Positions 45,259-57,590 are shown, numbered from the stretch's first letter. The stretch: 64,000 nucleotides of DNA from Protula sp. h YS-2021 (GCA_949752745.1 OX457026.1:43865239-43929238); one strand, 5' to 3'. Notes: generated by a model not told the origin, from the sequence alone. Numbers and translations: made by a program.

Positions 45259-47360
45259 CGATGGCAGCAGTTCCGACAGGGTGACGATGGCAGCAGTTCC
45301 GACAGGGTGATGATGGCAGCAGTTCCGACAGGGTGATGATGGCAGAAGTTCGGACAGGGTGATGATGGCAGAAGTTCCGACAGGGTGACGATGGCAGAAG
45401 TTCGGACAGTTTGGCGATGGCAGAAGTTCGGACAGTTTGGCGATGGCAGAAGTTCGGACAGTTTGGCGATGGCAGCAGTTCGGACAGGGTGACGATGGCA
45501 GAAGCTCTGACAGGTAGACGATGGCAGCAGTTCTGACAGGGTGACGATGGCAGCAGTTCTGACAGGGTGACGATGGCAGCAGTTCTGACAGGGTGACGAT
45601 GGCAGCAGTTCTGACAGGGTGACGATGGCAGCACTTCTGACAGGGTGACGATGGCAGCACTTCTGACAGGGTGACGATGGCAGCAGCTCTGACAGAGTGA
45701 CGATGGCAGCGGCTCTGACAGGGTGACGATGGCAGCAGCTCGGACAGGGTGACGATGGCAGCAGCTCTGACAGGGTGACGATGGCAGCAGCTCGGACAGG
45801 GTGACGATGGCAGCAGCTCGGACAGGGTGACGATGGCAGCAGCTCGGACAGGGTGACGATGGCAGCAGCTCGGACAGGGTGACGATGGCAGCAGCTCGGA
45901 CAGGGTGACGATTGCAGCAGCTCGGACAGGGTGACGATGGCAGCAGCTCGGACAGGGTGACGATGGCAGCAGCTCGGACAGGGTGACGATGGCAGCAGCT
46001 CGGACAGGGTGACGATGGCAGCAGCTCGGAGAGTGACGATGGCAGCAGCTCGGACAGGGTGACGATGGCAGCAGCTCGGACAGGGTGACGATGGCAGCAG
46101 CTCGGACAGGGTGACGATGGCAGCAGCTCGGACAGGGTGACGATGGCAGCAGCTCGGACAGGGTGACGATGGCAGAAGTTCGGACCGGGTGACGATGGCA
46201 GCAGCTCGGACAGGGTGACGATGGCAGCAGCTCGGACCGGGTGACGATGGCAGCAGCTCGGACAGGGTGACGATGGCAGCAGCTCGGACAGGGTGACGAT
46301 GGCAGCAGCTCGGACAGGGTGACGATGGCAGCAGCTCGGACAGGGTGACGATGGCAGCAGCTCGGACAGGGTGACGATGGCAGCATCTCGTACCGGGTGA
46401 CGATGGCAGCATCTCGGACCGGGTGACGATGGCAGCAGTTCGGACAGGGTGACGATAGCAGCAGCTCTGACAGGGTGACGATGGCAGCGGCTCTGACAGA
46501 GTGACGATGGCAGCGGCTCTGACAGGGTGACGATGGCAGCAGCTCTGACAGAGTGACGATGGCAGCGGCTCTGACAGGGTGACGATTGCAGCGGCTTTGA
46601 CAGGGTGACGATGGCAGCAGTTCGGACAGGGTGACGATGGCAGCAGCTCGGACAGGGTGACGATGGCAGCAGCTCGGACAGGGTGACGGTGGCAGCAGCT
46701 CGGACAGGGTGACGATGGCAGCAGTTCGGACCGGGTGACGATGGCAGCAGTTCGGACAGGGTGACGATGGCAGCAGCTCGGACAGGGTGACGATGGCAGC
46801 AGCTCGGACAGGGTGACGATGGCAGCAGTTCGGACAGGGTGACGATGGCAGCAGCTCGGACAGGGTGACGATGGCAGCAGCTCGGACAGGGTGACGATGG
46901 CAGCAGCTCGGACAAGGTGACGATGGCAGCAGCTCGAACAGGGTGACGATGGCAGCAGCTCGAACAGGGTGACGATGGCAGCAGCTCGAACAGGGTGACG
47001 ATGGCAGCAGCTCGGACAGGGTGACGATGGCAGCAGCTCGGACAGGGTGACGATGGCAGCAGCTCGGACAGGGTGACGATGGCAGCAGTTTGGACAGGGT
47101 GACGATGGCAGCAGCTCGGACAGGGTGACGATGGCAGCATCTCGTACCGGGTGACGATGGCAGCATCTCGGACCGGGTGACGATGGCAGCAGTTCGGACA
47201 GGGTGACGATGGCAGCAGTTTGGACAGGGTGACGATGGCAGCAATTCGGACATGGTGACGATGGCAGCAGTTCGGACAGGGTGACGATGGCAGCAGCTCG
47301 GACCGGGTGACGATGGCAGCAGTTCGGACAGGGTGACGATGGCAGCAGTTCTTACATTAA
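45220..47360. repeat. 26-bp minisatellite, copy 2, about 80 units
   Basis: Units of GACGATGGCAGCAGCTCGGA plus CAGGGT with GTTCGG, GTTCTG, CTCTGA and AAGTTCGG variants in blocks, and one 16-nt deletion at about 46,026. Internal higher-order duplication is visible: a variant run around 45,690 recurs near 46,490, and the CATCTCGTACCGGG pair at 46,383 recurs at 47,137. Open minus frames of 440, 643 and 742 codons overlap here in three registers and are not genes. Confidence 0.95.
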
Positions 47361-48670
47361 GAAAGACTTGTGGCATGATATGGTCCAAGAAGTATATTGT
47401 TTCAAATATAGATTCTTCCGGGGACAAATCCTACATTTTCAGGATTTTCCAAAGGAGGGGATTACAGGAACACAATCTTTCAAAAAAGACTGATTTTTTT
47501 TTATTACAACTGAGATCTAGAAAGCCAAGTGTATTTGATGTTTAACGAAATGCCATAATTGTAATGCATATCATTTTCAATCATCCAAAACCAAACATTT
47601 AACCTATATGGGGTAGCATCTCTATCCAACGTCATTAGGTGGGGAAGGATACTTCTGGATTGTTTTGTCCTATCTATAAAACGTTAGTCCAACGCCAGAA
47701 GGTGGGAAATGATACTTCTTGATCTTTTTTTCACTCGCATTGGTCAGTAGGTGGGGAAGAATACTTCTGTATGAACATCGTTCAGTAGATGGGGTGGCAA
47801 CAACAACGAAGTCAGTCAACTTGAAGTGCTGAACAACGAAGTCAGTCAACTTGAAGTGCTGAACAAAGTACCCAACAGGTTCCACTCATGCCAAGAGTTA
47901 AGTCAATATATTCTATCGTAGGATCGTGGGAATGTTCAAAACAACAAAAACAATGACAACAACAACGTCAGTCAACTGATCTCAACTTAACATAGTACAA
48001 GGCCAAAAAGTCAGAAGATCAAAAACCAAAGAAGTTCAGAATTGTCTGAAACGGATAAATATACGAAATTTTACATTCGGGGTGGGATTAGCCCAGTTCC
48101 CTTGTTTGGCCCAGTTCTCTCATCCTACTCCTACTACGACGTCAAAAATACGACGAAAGTTCCAATCGAGAAAATACTATTATTGTGACAATTTTCATGA
48201 TTGTCACAATAATAGTACGACGTTGTACAACAAAAATACGACGTGTACAACAAAAATACGACGTTGCACACCTTGAACACGCACTCTACGCATGTATCTA
48301 ATTTAAAACAATCTAACCATAGGCTCGGAGATATTTCCCTGACATGCACAGGGGGAAAAATACGCAACTATATCCCTCCGTTAGACGTAGTTATTGTCAG
48401 AAGGAAAATTAAATCATTTAAAAACACTTAACTAAGCACCACTAAAAGTTTCAACAGAAATTAACTTGTTGCTTTCATAAGTAGACGAGAATTACAACCA
48501 CTCAACACCATTTTATTTTTTGCGGGGTCGGGGATGGAGATTGGGGTCAGGGAGGTTAGTTGTAAAGGGCTAAATGATGCCCGTTTTAAGACTTCTTTGA
48601 TCTACAATATACAAGTGATCATGTTTTAATCAACTACATGTTTTAATTTCAAGTCAACATATGACGTTGC
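47361..48670. repeat. Right part of the duplicated unit, copy 2/3 junction
   Basis: Matches 41,600-42,900 in order: GGATTTTCCAAAGG block, CCAGAAGGTGGGAAATGATACTTCT block (two to three internal repeats with GTAGGTGGGG), inverted right end, palindrome, 21-bp repeat, and the GGGGTCGGGGATGGAGATTG block. A 28-bp local duplication, GAAGTCAGTCAACTTGAAGT, occurs at 47,809 and 47,837. Confidence 0.8.
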
Positions 48671-50715
48671 TGTTTATGGAATGCCGTTTTAACATTTAAT
48701 GCTTATTTTTGATGTCAAAAAATCAATTTTTGAGATCAAAAAATCAATTTTAGACCTAAATCATTTTTGATATCAATAAATATTTCTTGATATCTCAATA
48801 AATATTTATTGATAACAAAAATTATTTTTTGAGATCAAGAATACATAAATATCAAAAATACAATTTCAGAAAACAAAAATGAATTCCTGATATCAAAATA
48901 TGGATTTATTGAGATCAGACATTAATTCTTGATATTAAAATATCAATTTTTGAGATCAAAAAAAATTCTTGATATCAATAGTTCCCTAATAAATGTGAAA
49001 ACGGCATTCCATAGTTTTAACATTTAACATTATTTTTGATATCAAAATACAACTAAACATATCAATAAATCAATGTAGATCTCATTAATTTATATTTTGC
49101 TAACAATAACTGAATTTTAGATAGCAATAGTTGATTTTTGAGATAAAAAATTTAAGTTTACAAACTTAAAAAATCTTAAAGGAGACGCATGGTTATATAC
49201 AATTTAACGAATTATCAATTTAATTTTGGAGATTAAAACTTGAATTACTGATATCAGTAATAACACAATTTTTGAGCTCTAGAATTACTTCATTTTTGTA
49301 CAGTAAAAAATTAAAATACAGATTTTGCACACATGGGTCAGTCATCAGTTATCTACAGATATGTGCTTCTGAATTTTTTATGCAAAATCATTTGCAGATT
49401 TCTACATATAACAGTCTCATTGTGAAATAATGATATCTGAAATAAATTCTTGATATCAGTAAAAGGAAAAATTATTGAGCTCAAAATTGAACTTTTGCTA
49501 TCAAATATTTCATTTTTGCTATAAAGGAATTTTTGGCCTCTAAAAATCAATTTTAGAGATCATTAAATCATTTTTGATATCAATAACTATTTCTTGATAC
49601 CTCTAAATATTTCTTGATACCAAGAATTATTTTTTGAGATCAAAAATAGAATTAGAGGTATCAAAAATATAATTACAGATAGCAAAAATGATTTTTAGAC
49701 ATAAAAATACTACTTTTTTTAAATAAAAAATTAATTCTTAATATCTATCAATAATGCCTTAATAAATATGAAAATGGTATTCCATAGCTGTTGGCCATTA
49801 CACGTTTTTATTACCAAATCAACTCTCTCCATTTTCAAACTATACTGACAGTCATTGAACAGTTTCCGTTAATACATGTATTTGATATTTTTCTCCCTTT
49901 ACTGGGAAACACGACTGTGCAGGCCCTTACGCTCTCTTATAAGTTAGTCTGCACTGTGACACAGGTAACTTGCAAGAGAACAATCTTTTTCTGTGGGACC
50001 CCAGAGTCAAATTCCAGGGGTCCAGAGCAGATAGTCAGGGATCCCCAGGACCCCGTGAACTTTATGCCCTGATTTCAAACAAAAATTCTTTATTAAACCG
50101 TCAAAAACTACAGCCTTTAGAGACACGATCACCTGTGTAACGAGATTGACCCATGAATTGAGTCGGGTTTCCAAAGTGTCACACTACTGCCACTTTCATC
50201 ACGTTTTTCACAATTCTAACAGCTTTAAATTCTTAAAAGCAAAGTTTTATATTTTAAAAATGTCATTTTAAATATCAATTTCATCCGCGAGCGAAATTTT
50301 TAAAATCTATTTAATAGTTTTGTAGATACAGCCTGGACGATACGTTCCATTATGCAGGCAAAATTACATCAAAACGCAGTTTCACCAACTTCAACATACT
50401 GTAATTTTGACAGTTTTTTATGATTTCGAACACACATTTTGCACAACGCTGCACACCTTCGATATGTACTCTATCCTAATGTGAAATTTTAAAACAATTC
50501 AATTGCGAGTTTTGGAAATATGGCCTGGACTCTACGTCGAAAATACACCAAAGTTCAAAAAATAAAAAAAGCAAATTTTGGCAAATTTTTCATGATTTTG
50601 AACAAAATTACAACCTTATGCGAACAAAATTACAACGTTGCATATTTTCAATATGTGTTCTATCCGTATATAAAATTTCAACACAATTCAACTCATAATT
50701 TTCGGAGATCTAGCG
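48670..50715. repeat. AT block and conserved block, copy 3
   Basis: Near-identical to 42,910-44,935 at an offset of about 5,753 bp, with scattered substitutions and small indels. No coding. Confidence 0.85.
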
Positions 50716-50880
50716 TGCACATGACGAGTAGGAGTATAACGAGAGAACTGGGCCAAGCCTAGAGTATAGAACGAGAAAACTGGATTAAACCTAGAGCATA
50801 GAAACTCGAAGAGTATAGAGTATAAAAATGCCTATCAAGAAACTTTATACGAGTCTTCTATTCCACGCCAAAGAGTCAAC

Positions 50881-51003
50881 ATGGATGAAAATAGTGCACA
50901 TGCTTGCATAGAATGTGGTGCGTCATACAACAACGAAGAAGCTTTATTCAGACCTACGAAGCAGTTGGCGAGGGTGACTATGGCAGCAGTTCTGACAGGG
51001 TGA
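50881..51003 (+). CDS. Small ORF with a decayed C2H2-finger-like motif, copy 3
   Basis: MDENSAHACIECGASYNNEE then ALFRPTKQLARVTMAAVLTG. Same length and stop position logic as the 45,136 copy; the differences are few. Maintenance in two of three copies is weak evidence because the copies are so recent. Confidence 0.35.
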   Translation: MDENSAHACIECGASYNNEEALFRPTKQLARVTMAAVLTG

Positions 51004-52388
51004 CGATGGCAGCAGTTCCGACAGGGTGACGATGGCAGCAGTTCCGACAGGGTGACGATGGCAGCAGTTCCGACAGGGTGACGATGGCAGCAATTCCGAC
51101 AGGGTGACGATGGCCGCAGTTCCGACAGGGTGACGATGGCCGCAGTTCCGACAGGGTGACGATGGCCGCAGTTCCGACAGGGTGACGATGGCCGCAGTTC
51201 CGACAGGGTGACGATGGCCGCAGTTCCGACAGGGTGACGATGGCCGCAGTTCCGACAGGGTGACGATGGCCGCAGTTCCGACAGGGTGACGATGGCCGCA
51301 GTTCCGACAGGGTGACGATGGCCGCAGTTCCGACAGGGTGACGATGGCCGCAGTTCCGACAGGGTGACGATGGCCGCAGTTCCGACAGGGTGACGATGGC
51401 CGCAGTTCCGACAGGGTGACGATGGCAGCAGTTCCGACAGGGTGACGATGGCAGCAGTTCCGACAGGGTGACGATGGCAGCAGTTCCGACAGGGTGACGA
51501 TGGCAGCAGTTCCGACAGGGTGACGATGGCAGCAGTTCCGACAGGGTGACTATGGCAGAAATTCGGACAGGGTGACGATGGCAGAAGTTCTGACAGGGTG
51601 ACGATGGCAGAGGTTCGACAGGATGACGATGGTAGAGGTTCGACAGGGTGACGATGGCAGAAGTTCGGACAGGGTGACGATGGCGGCTACTCTGACAGGG
51701 TGACGATGGCAGCAGTTCGGACAGGGTGACAATAGCAGCAGCTCGGACAGGGTGACGATGGCAGCAGCTCGGACAGGGTGACGATGGCAGCAGCTCGGAC
51801 AGGGTGACGATGGCAGCAGCTCGGACAGGTTGACGATGGCAGCAGCTCGGACAGGGTGACGATGGCAGCAGCTCGGACAGGGTGACGATGGCAGCAGTTC
51901 GGACCGGGTGACGATGGCATCAGTTCGGACAGGGTGACGATGGCAGCAGTTCGGACCGGGTGACGATGGCAACAGTTCGGACAGGGTGACGATGGCAACA
52001 GTTCGGACAGGGTGACGATGGCAACAGTTCGGACAGGGTGACGATAGCGGCATTTCGGACAGGGTGACGATGGCAGCAGTTCGGACCGGGTGACGATGGC
52101 AGCAGTTCGGACAGGGTGAGGATGGCAACAGTTCGGACAGGGTGACGATGGCAACAGTTCGGACAGGGTGACGATGGCAACAGCTCGGACAGGGTGACGA
52201 TGGCAGCAGCTGGGACAGGGTGACGATGGCAGCAGCTGGGACAGGGTGACGATGGCAACAGTTCGGACAGGTCGACGATGGCAGCAGTTCCGACAGGGTG
52301 ACGATGGTAGCAGTTCCGACAGGGTGACGATGGCAGCAGTTCCGACAGGGTGACGATGGCAGCTGTTTGGACCGGGTGACTATGGCAG
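50965..52388. repeat. 26-bp minisatellite, copy 3, about 54 units
   Basis: A homogeneous block of GATGGCCGCAGTTCCGACAG units (51,110-51,420) sits between GCAGCAGTTCCG blocks, then AACAGTTCGG and CAGCTCGG variants. This block-wise variation points to local unit amplification. The array ends abruptly at 52,388 against GATTGTTTTGTCCGATCTGT, skipping about 280 bp present in the other copies. Confidence 0.93.
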
Positions 52389-54655
52389 GATTGTTTTGTC
52401 CGATCTGTCCAACGTTAGTCCAACGCCAGAAGGTGGGAAATGATACTTCTGGATCTTTTTTTCACTCGCATTGGTCAGTAGGAGGTGAAGAATACTTCTG
52501 TATGCACATCGGTCAGTAGATGGGGTGGCAACAACAACAATGAGGTCAGTCAACTTAAAGTGCTGAACAAAGTACCCAACAGGTTCCACTCATGCCAAGA
52601 GTTAAGTCAATATATTCTATCGTAGGACCGTGGGAATGTTCAAAACAACAAAAACAATGACAACAACATCCTCAGTCAACTGATCTCAACTTAACATAGT
52701 ACAAGGCCAAAAAGTCAGAAGATCAAAAACCAAAGAAGTTCAGAATTGTCTGAAACGGATAAATATACGAAATTTTACATTCGGGGTGGGATTAGCCCAG
52801 TTCCCTCGTTTGGCTCAGTTTTCTCGTTCTATGCTCTAGGCTTGGCCCAGTTCTCTCATCCTACTCCTACTACGACGTCGAAAATACGACGAAATTCCAA
52901 TCGAGAAAATATTATTATTGCGACAATTTTCATGAATGTCACAATAATAGCACGACGTTGTACAACAAAAATACGACGTTGTACAACAAAAATACGACGT
53001 TGTACAACAAAAATACGACGTTGCACACCTTGAACACGCACTCTACGCATGTATCTAATTTAAAACAATCTAACTATAGGCTCGGAGATATTTCCCTGAC
53101 ATGCACAGGCGGAAAAACACGCAACTATATCCCTCCGTTAGACGTAGTTATTGTCAGAAGAAAAATTAAATCATTTAAAAACACTCAACTAAGCACCACT
53201 AAAAGTTTCAACAGAAATTAACTTGTTGCTTACATAAGTAGAAGAGAATTACAACCACTCGACACCATTTTATTTTTGGCGGGGTCGGGGATGGAGATTG
53301 GGGTCAGGAGGTTTAGTTGTAAAGGGCTAAATGATGCCCGTTTTAAGACTTCTTTGATCTACAATATACAAGTGATCATGTTTTAATCAACCATCATGTT
53401 TTAATTTCAAGTCAACATATGACGTTGCTGTTTATGGAATGCCGTTTTAACATTTAATGCTTATTTTTGATGTCAAAAAATCAATTTTTGAGATCAAAAA
53501 ATCAATTTTAGACATTAAATCATTTTTGATATCAATAAATATTTCTTGATATCTCTATAAATATTTATTGATATCAAAAATTATTTTTTGAGATCAAGAA
53601 TACATAAATATCAAAAATACAATTTCAGAAAACAAAAATGAATACCTGATATCAAAATATGGATTTATTGAGATCAAAAATTAATTCTTGATATTAAAAT
53701 ATCAATTTTTGAGATCAAAAAATAATTCTTGATATCAATAATTCCCTAATAAATGTGAAAACGGCATTCCATAGTTTTAACATTTAACATTATTTTTGAT
53801 ATCAAAATACAACTAAACATATCAATAAATCAATGTAGATCTCATTAATTTATATTTTGCTATCAATAACTGAATTTTAGATAGCAATAGTTGATTTTTG
53901 AGATAAAAAATTTAAGTTTACAAACTTAAAAAATCTTAAAGGAGACACATGGTTATATACAATTTAACGAATCATCAATTTAATTTTGGAGATGAAAACT
54001 TGAATTACTGATATCAGTAATAACACAATTTTTGAGCTCTAGAATTACTTCATTTTTGTACAGTAAAAAATTAAAATACAGATTTTGCACACATGGGTCA
54101 GTCATCAGTTATTTACAGATATGTGCTTCTGAATTTTTTATGCAAAATCATTTGCAGTCTCATTGTGAAATAACGATATCTGAAATAAATTCTTGATATC
54201 AGTAAAAGGAAAAATTATTGAGCTCAAAATTGAAATTATGCTAACAAATCATTTCATTTTTGCTATAAAGGAATTTTTGGCCTCAAAAAATCAATTTTAG
54301 AGATCATTAAATCATTTTTGATATCAATAACTATTTATTGATACCAATAACTATTTCTTGATATCAATAACTATTTCTTGATATCAAGAATTATTTTTTG
54401 AGATCAAGAATAGAATTAGAGGTATCAAAAATATAATTACAGATAGCAAAAATGAAATAAAAAACTACTTTTTTGAGATCAAAAATTAATTCTTGATATC
54501 TATCAATAATGCCTTAATAAATGTGAAAATGGTATTACATAGCTGTTGGCCATTACATGTTTTTATTACCAAATCAACTCTCTCCCTTTTCAAACTATAC
54601 TGACAGTCAATGAACAGTTTCAGTTAATACATGTATTTGATATTTTTCTGCCTTT
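52389..54655. repeat. Right part and AT block, copy 4 (partial)
   Basis: Continues the duplicated order with palindrome, 21-bp repeat (four units, 52,950-53,020) and GATATC-rich block, ending near GGGAAACA at 54,658. In the earlier copies the GTGGGACCCC block follows; here it is replaced by the fragment at 54,660. Confidence 0.8.
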
Positions 54656-54659
54656 ACTG

Positions 54660-54860
54660 GGAAACATTGTTTGTTTGTTTTGTGTTTCACGTCCTGTCCC
54701 GTTCCAGGATGAGTATATTAAAACGCACTTGCTGAAGAAAAAAATGGGAAAAAAGGAAGAACAAAGAAATAGTAACAGAAGAGTTAGAATTAGTCGCCTC
54801 TTGCGCCATTCAGTGGGCCTATTCTTAAGATTCCTCCACCCCACAAGGGGAGACTAGGAA
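54660..54860 (+). mobile_element. Dispersed-repeat fragment (GTCGCCTCTTGCG type)
   Basis: TTGTTTGTTTTGTGTTTCAC, then CCCGTTCCAGGATGAG, GTCGCCTCTTGCGCCATTCA, GGGCCTATTCTTAAG and CCCCACAAGGGGAGACTAGG. I associate the GTCGCCTCTTaCGa...GGGCnTATTCT...CCCCACxxGGGG phrase with a widespread molluscan repeat. It interrupts the segmental duplication; the resumed GGGAAACA/GGAAACACG sequence on both sides could mark the insertion site. Confidence 0.5.
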
Positions 54861-55094
54861 ACACGTTGAGGCCGATTTTTTGCTTGCTGCATAGGCTAAC
54901 TTAGTGTTGTATGCAATACTCAAATATAGTTCTGGTCATTCAAGTCACGCCTCACTGCACATCCGTACGGGCATGGGCTATGCATACTGTACTGTCGTTG
55001 ACGCCTGAATCAACAGTAATATTAATCCACTTCGAAGAAACCGGTTCCGTTAGCGACTAGCTGCGCGGAAGAGTAACAATTCTGGAATAGGAGG
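54861..55094. other. Unique sequence
   Basis: No repeat or coding recognised between the dispersed fragment and the minisatellite. Confidence 0.4.
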
Positions 55095-55570
55095 CTAACT
55101 CACATGACAGACGGAACAGCATCTCAAACGGTGCGAGAAACAAACTGAACAGCATCTCAAACGGTGCGAGAAACAGCCGGGAGACAGCATCTCAAACGGT
55201 GCGAGAAACAGCCGGGAGACAGCATCTCAAACGGTGCGAGAAACAGCCGGGAGACAGCATCTCAAACGTTGCAAGAAACAGCCGGGAGACAGCATCTCAA
55301 ACGGTGCGAGAAACAGCCGGGAGACAGCATCTCAAACGGTGCGAGAAACGAACTGAACAGCATCTCAAACGGTGCGAGAAACCGCCGGGAGATAGCATCT
55401 CAAACGGTGCGAGAAACGAACTGAACAGCATCTCAAACGGTGCGAGAAACCGCCGGGAGATAGCATCTCAAACGGTGCGAGAAACAGCCGGGAGACAGCA
55501 TCTCAAACGGTGCGAGAAACAGACTGAACAGCATTTCAAACGGTGCGAGAAACAGCCGGAAGAGAACACG
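55095..55570. repeat. 35-bp minisatellite (AGCATCTCAAACGGTGCGAG)
   Basis: About 13 units of AGCATCTCAAACGGTGCGAG plus AAACAGCCGGGAGAC. A shorter variant (AAACGAACTGAAC) is interspersed, some of it in a 2-unit pattern. The period leaves remainder 2 on division by three, so several frames remain open; the ETASQTVR-like peptide is an artefact. Confidence 0.92.
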
Positions 55571-55659
55571 CACTGGGAGGGCACCGACTGGTTTGTGGCA
55601 ACCTTTTGAGACGCCAAAACCAACAGATCCGGGGCGAACAAACGCCTGAAATCAAAGAC

Positions 55660-56236
55660 TATGGAACGCAGTGTTTTCTGACGACTCTGCGATTCTGTGA
55701 AGACCTGTAGGACAATCGCGATCGCACATGGCTACAGCGTGGCGAAAAATCCCCGATTTCTGCTTGCGCCGTTGGGATGGCGAGTGTCACGGTGTGGAGA
55801 ATGGGGGGGGGGGGTATCTGTTCGCCATAGGGCCCCAGGTCATATTTGGAAATGAGTTGACGGTACGTAGAGGAACTACTGAAAATGACGTAGAGTCGTT
55901 CTTCGAAAATAACGCGGACTAAAGTTTTCCAAAACGTCAACGTGCAACCGCACAGTACACATTTAGCACGCGATTATATACACGTGGAAAAGTCAACGTG
56001 CTGATCTGGCCTGCACTTTTGCCAGGTTTGAACCCCATAGGAACATTTGAGGGACCGCTGGGAAGAAAGGGTTAGAAATCAACTCAACCCACCCACAAAT
56101 GGACAGCGCATCATCCCGGGCGCTTTTGAAGGAGTGGGACCATATTCCACAAGAGAGAATCCGCAGATTTATTGGAAGAATAGGCCGGCGGTATGCGGCC
56201 TGTTTCCGTGCAAGAGAAGGTAACATCCGATATTAG
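55660..56236 (+). pseudogene. Tc1/mariner-type transposase remnant
   Basis: DDE transposase pieces appear in family order across frames: VFSDDSA at 55,673; TWLQRGEK at about 55,725; ASVTVWRMGGGG at 55,778; NVQPHSTHLARDYIHVEKS at 55,942, corresponding to the NARPHTA...FL stretch; NVLIWPALLPGLNPIGTFEG at 55,996, the WP..SPDLNPIE block with the third catalytic region altered; ALLKEWDHIPQERIRRFIGR then IGRRYAACFRAREGNIRY, ending TAG at 56,234-56,236. At least four frame changes and one stop (56,072) separate them. The N-terminal HTH part is not visible. Terminal inverted repeats were not identified. Confidence 0.85.
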
Positions 56237-57590
56237 ACTTGCCATCTTGAATGAGTACGACATTCTTTTGCATAAAACTGATTAAACTGCTGAGGGTGCT
56301 CAGGGTGTCCAAAACAAAACTGCACTGCATCTTCCTCAGCATATGTACTGCGTTTCATCCGTAAGTAAAATTCTAAGTATTACCACTTAAAATTGACGCA
56401 GTTGAGACTTAAAAACTTTTCATTGACTGTCAGTATATTTTATACAACGGTCGCAGGCTAATTTCCGATGTCAAAATACTTTACATAACAGTCTCGGGCT
56501 TATTTCCTGCGTCAAACTATTTCACATAACAGTTTCAGGCTTATTTCCGGCGTCAACAGTCTCAGGCTTCGACTTTGTCTTATAGTTGTGACATGGACAG
56601 GTTCAGAAGACTATTGAGCTTCACACCCCGTTTAAGAAGTGAATTCCAACTTCAGCATAGCAGTCACGTAAAACTGCATGTTGTCTTGTAAAAATCGCTG
56701 CTGTGGTAAGCGTGCTTATCCGCTTCAAGAGCGAGATAGAATTTGGTGTAATCTGAAATCAAACATGAATATATTTAAAATACGAACAAAAGACATGAAA
56801 TACGATGTTGTGCTAATTTTAAATGTAACTAACTGCTTAAAATAAAATAAATTACATTATTTTATTATAAATATTCAGAAAAAAGGACAAACATCTAAAA
56901 CTTTAAATATGTAAAAAAAAAAATAAATGGTTTTTTTCTCTAGATTTTTTTGTCGTGATTTTAAGCTCTTTCGTTTGCGTTGATTTCAGTAATTAAGAAA
57001 TTTGACCAGTTTTTTTACTAATTGAATCTCTTAGTTATCCCGAGGGGCAAAGAGCATTTTTTTAAAGAACTGCTTTCATCGATAAAACACTGGACTGTTT
57101 TCCTCACTAATGGCCATTTTACCACTATATTTGCTGAACATTGCAAACAACTTGCAAATATAAATTAAGAATGCTTGATTTGTTCAAGTGGCACAAATCC
57201 TACCATTTATAGAGCTGTCCTGGTTTGTGGAACTGCCGTCCGCCATACTGACCTCTACGTCATTCAAAGCTTCTGAATGTTAACAGGTAAGCATATTATA
57301 TCAGTTATTAAAATGTATTAATTATACTGAGAAAATATTTGAGCTCTTAAGCGAAGAGCTTTGTTGATAGCGTACACGAAGTCATACTGAGTTCCAATTA
57401 TGGCATTACTTTGAAATCCATTAACTGTTTTCGTCAACATGTGTAATGTTTGTCATTGAAAAAAAAAAAAGAAAAGCAAATAAAAATGAAAAATGTACTA
57501 CAGAAATGCACTTACATTTCTTTCTAGCTGGTAGAGATGGAAGTCCTTGGGTACGCCGTCCTCTGGGCACACCTTTCTCTGGGTACGCCC
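56237..57590. other. AT-rich stretch; one exon-like segment
   Basis: Short local repeats (TCAGGCTTATTTCCGGCGTCA at 56,448-56,570). At 57,220-57,289, TTTATAG is followed by 70 bases and then CAG|GTAAGCAT, a strong plus-strand donor. All three frames contain a stop, so it would be untranslated or non-coding. Its minus strand reads DVEVSMADGSS, resembling the exon-like repeats at 60.8-61.5 kb. Confidence 0.35.

Larger units (their letters stand above)
38600..54655. repeat. Large tandem segmental duplication, about 5.75-kb unit, three-plus copies
   Basis: Blocks recur in fixed order: TTTTCAGGATTTTCCAAAGG (38,632; 41,686; 47,439); ACGACGTTGTACAACAAAAA (42,469; 48,220; 52,953); a GATATC-rich AT block (39,060; 42,910; 48,670; 53,420); GTGGGACCCCAGAGTCAAA (40,191; 44,242; 49,995); GAGAGAACTGGGCCAAGCCT (40,893; 44,965; 50,742); and a 26-bp minisatellite (41,185; 45,220; 50,965). 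The 43,600 and 49,353 copies are 5,753 bp apart. Unit length varies mainly with the minisatellite. The third copy of the block after the minisatellite is truncated at 52,388. Confidence 0.88.

Noticed and set aside
45090..47427. Minus-strand open frames of 440, 643 and 742 codons as genes for a Cys/His-rich repeat protein
   Set aside because: They overlap in three registers and exist because a stop-free 26-bp unit cycles through all frames; no splice, start context or unique domain supports any of them.
55164..55609. Open frames with ETASQTVR repeats
   Set aside because: A 35-bp minisatellite read in two registers, same artefact type as the 26-bp array.
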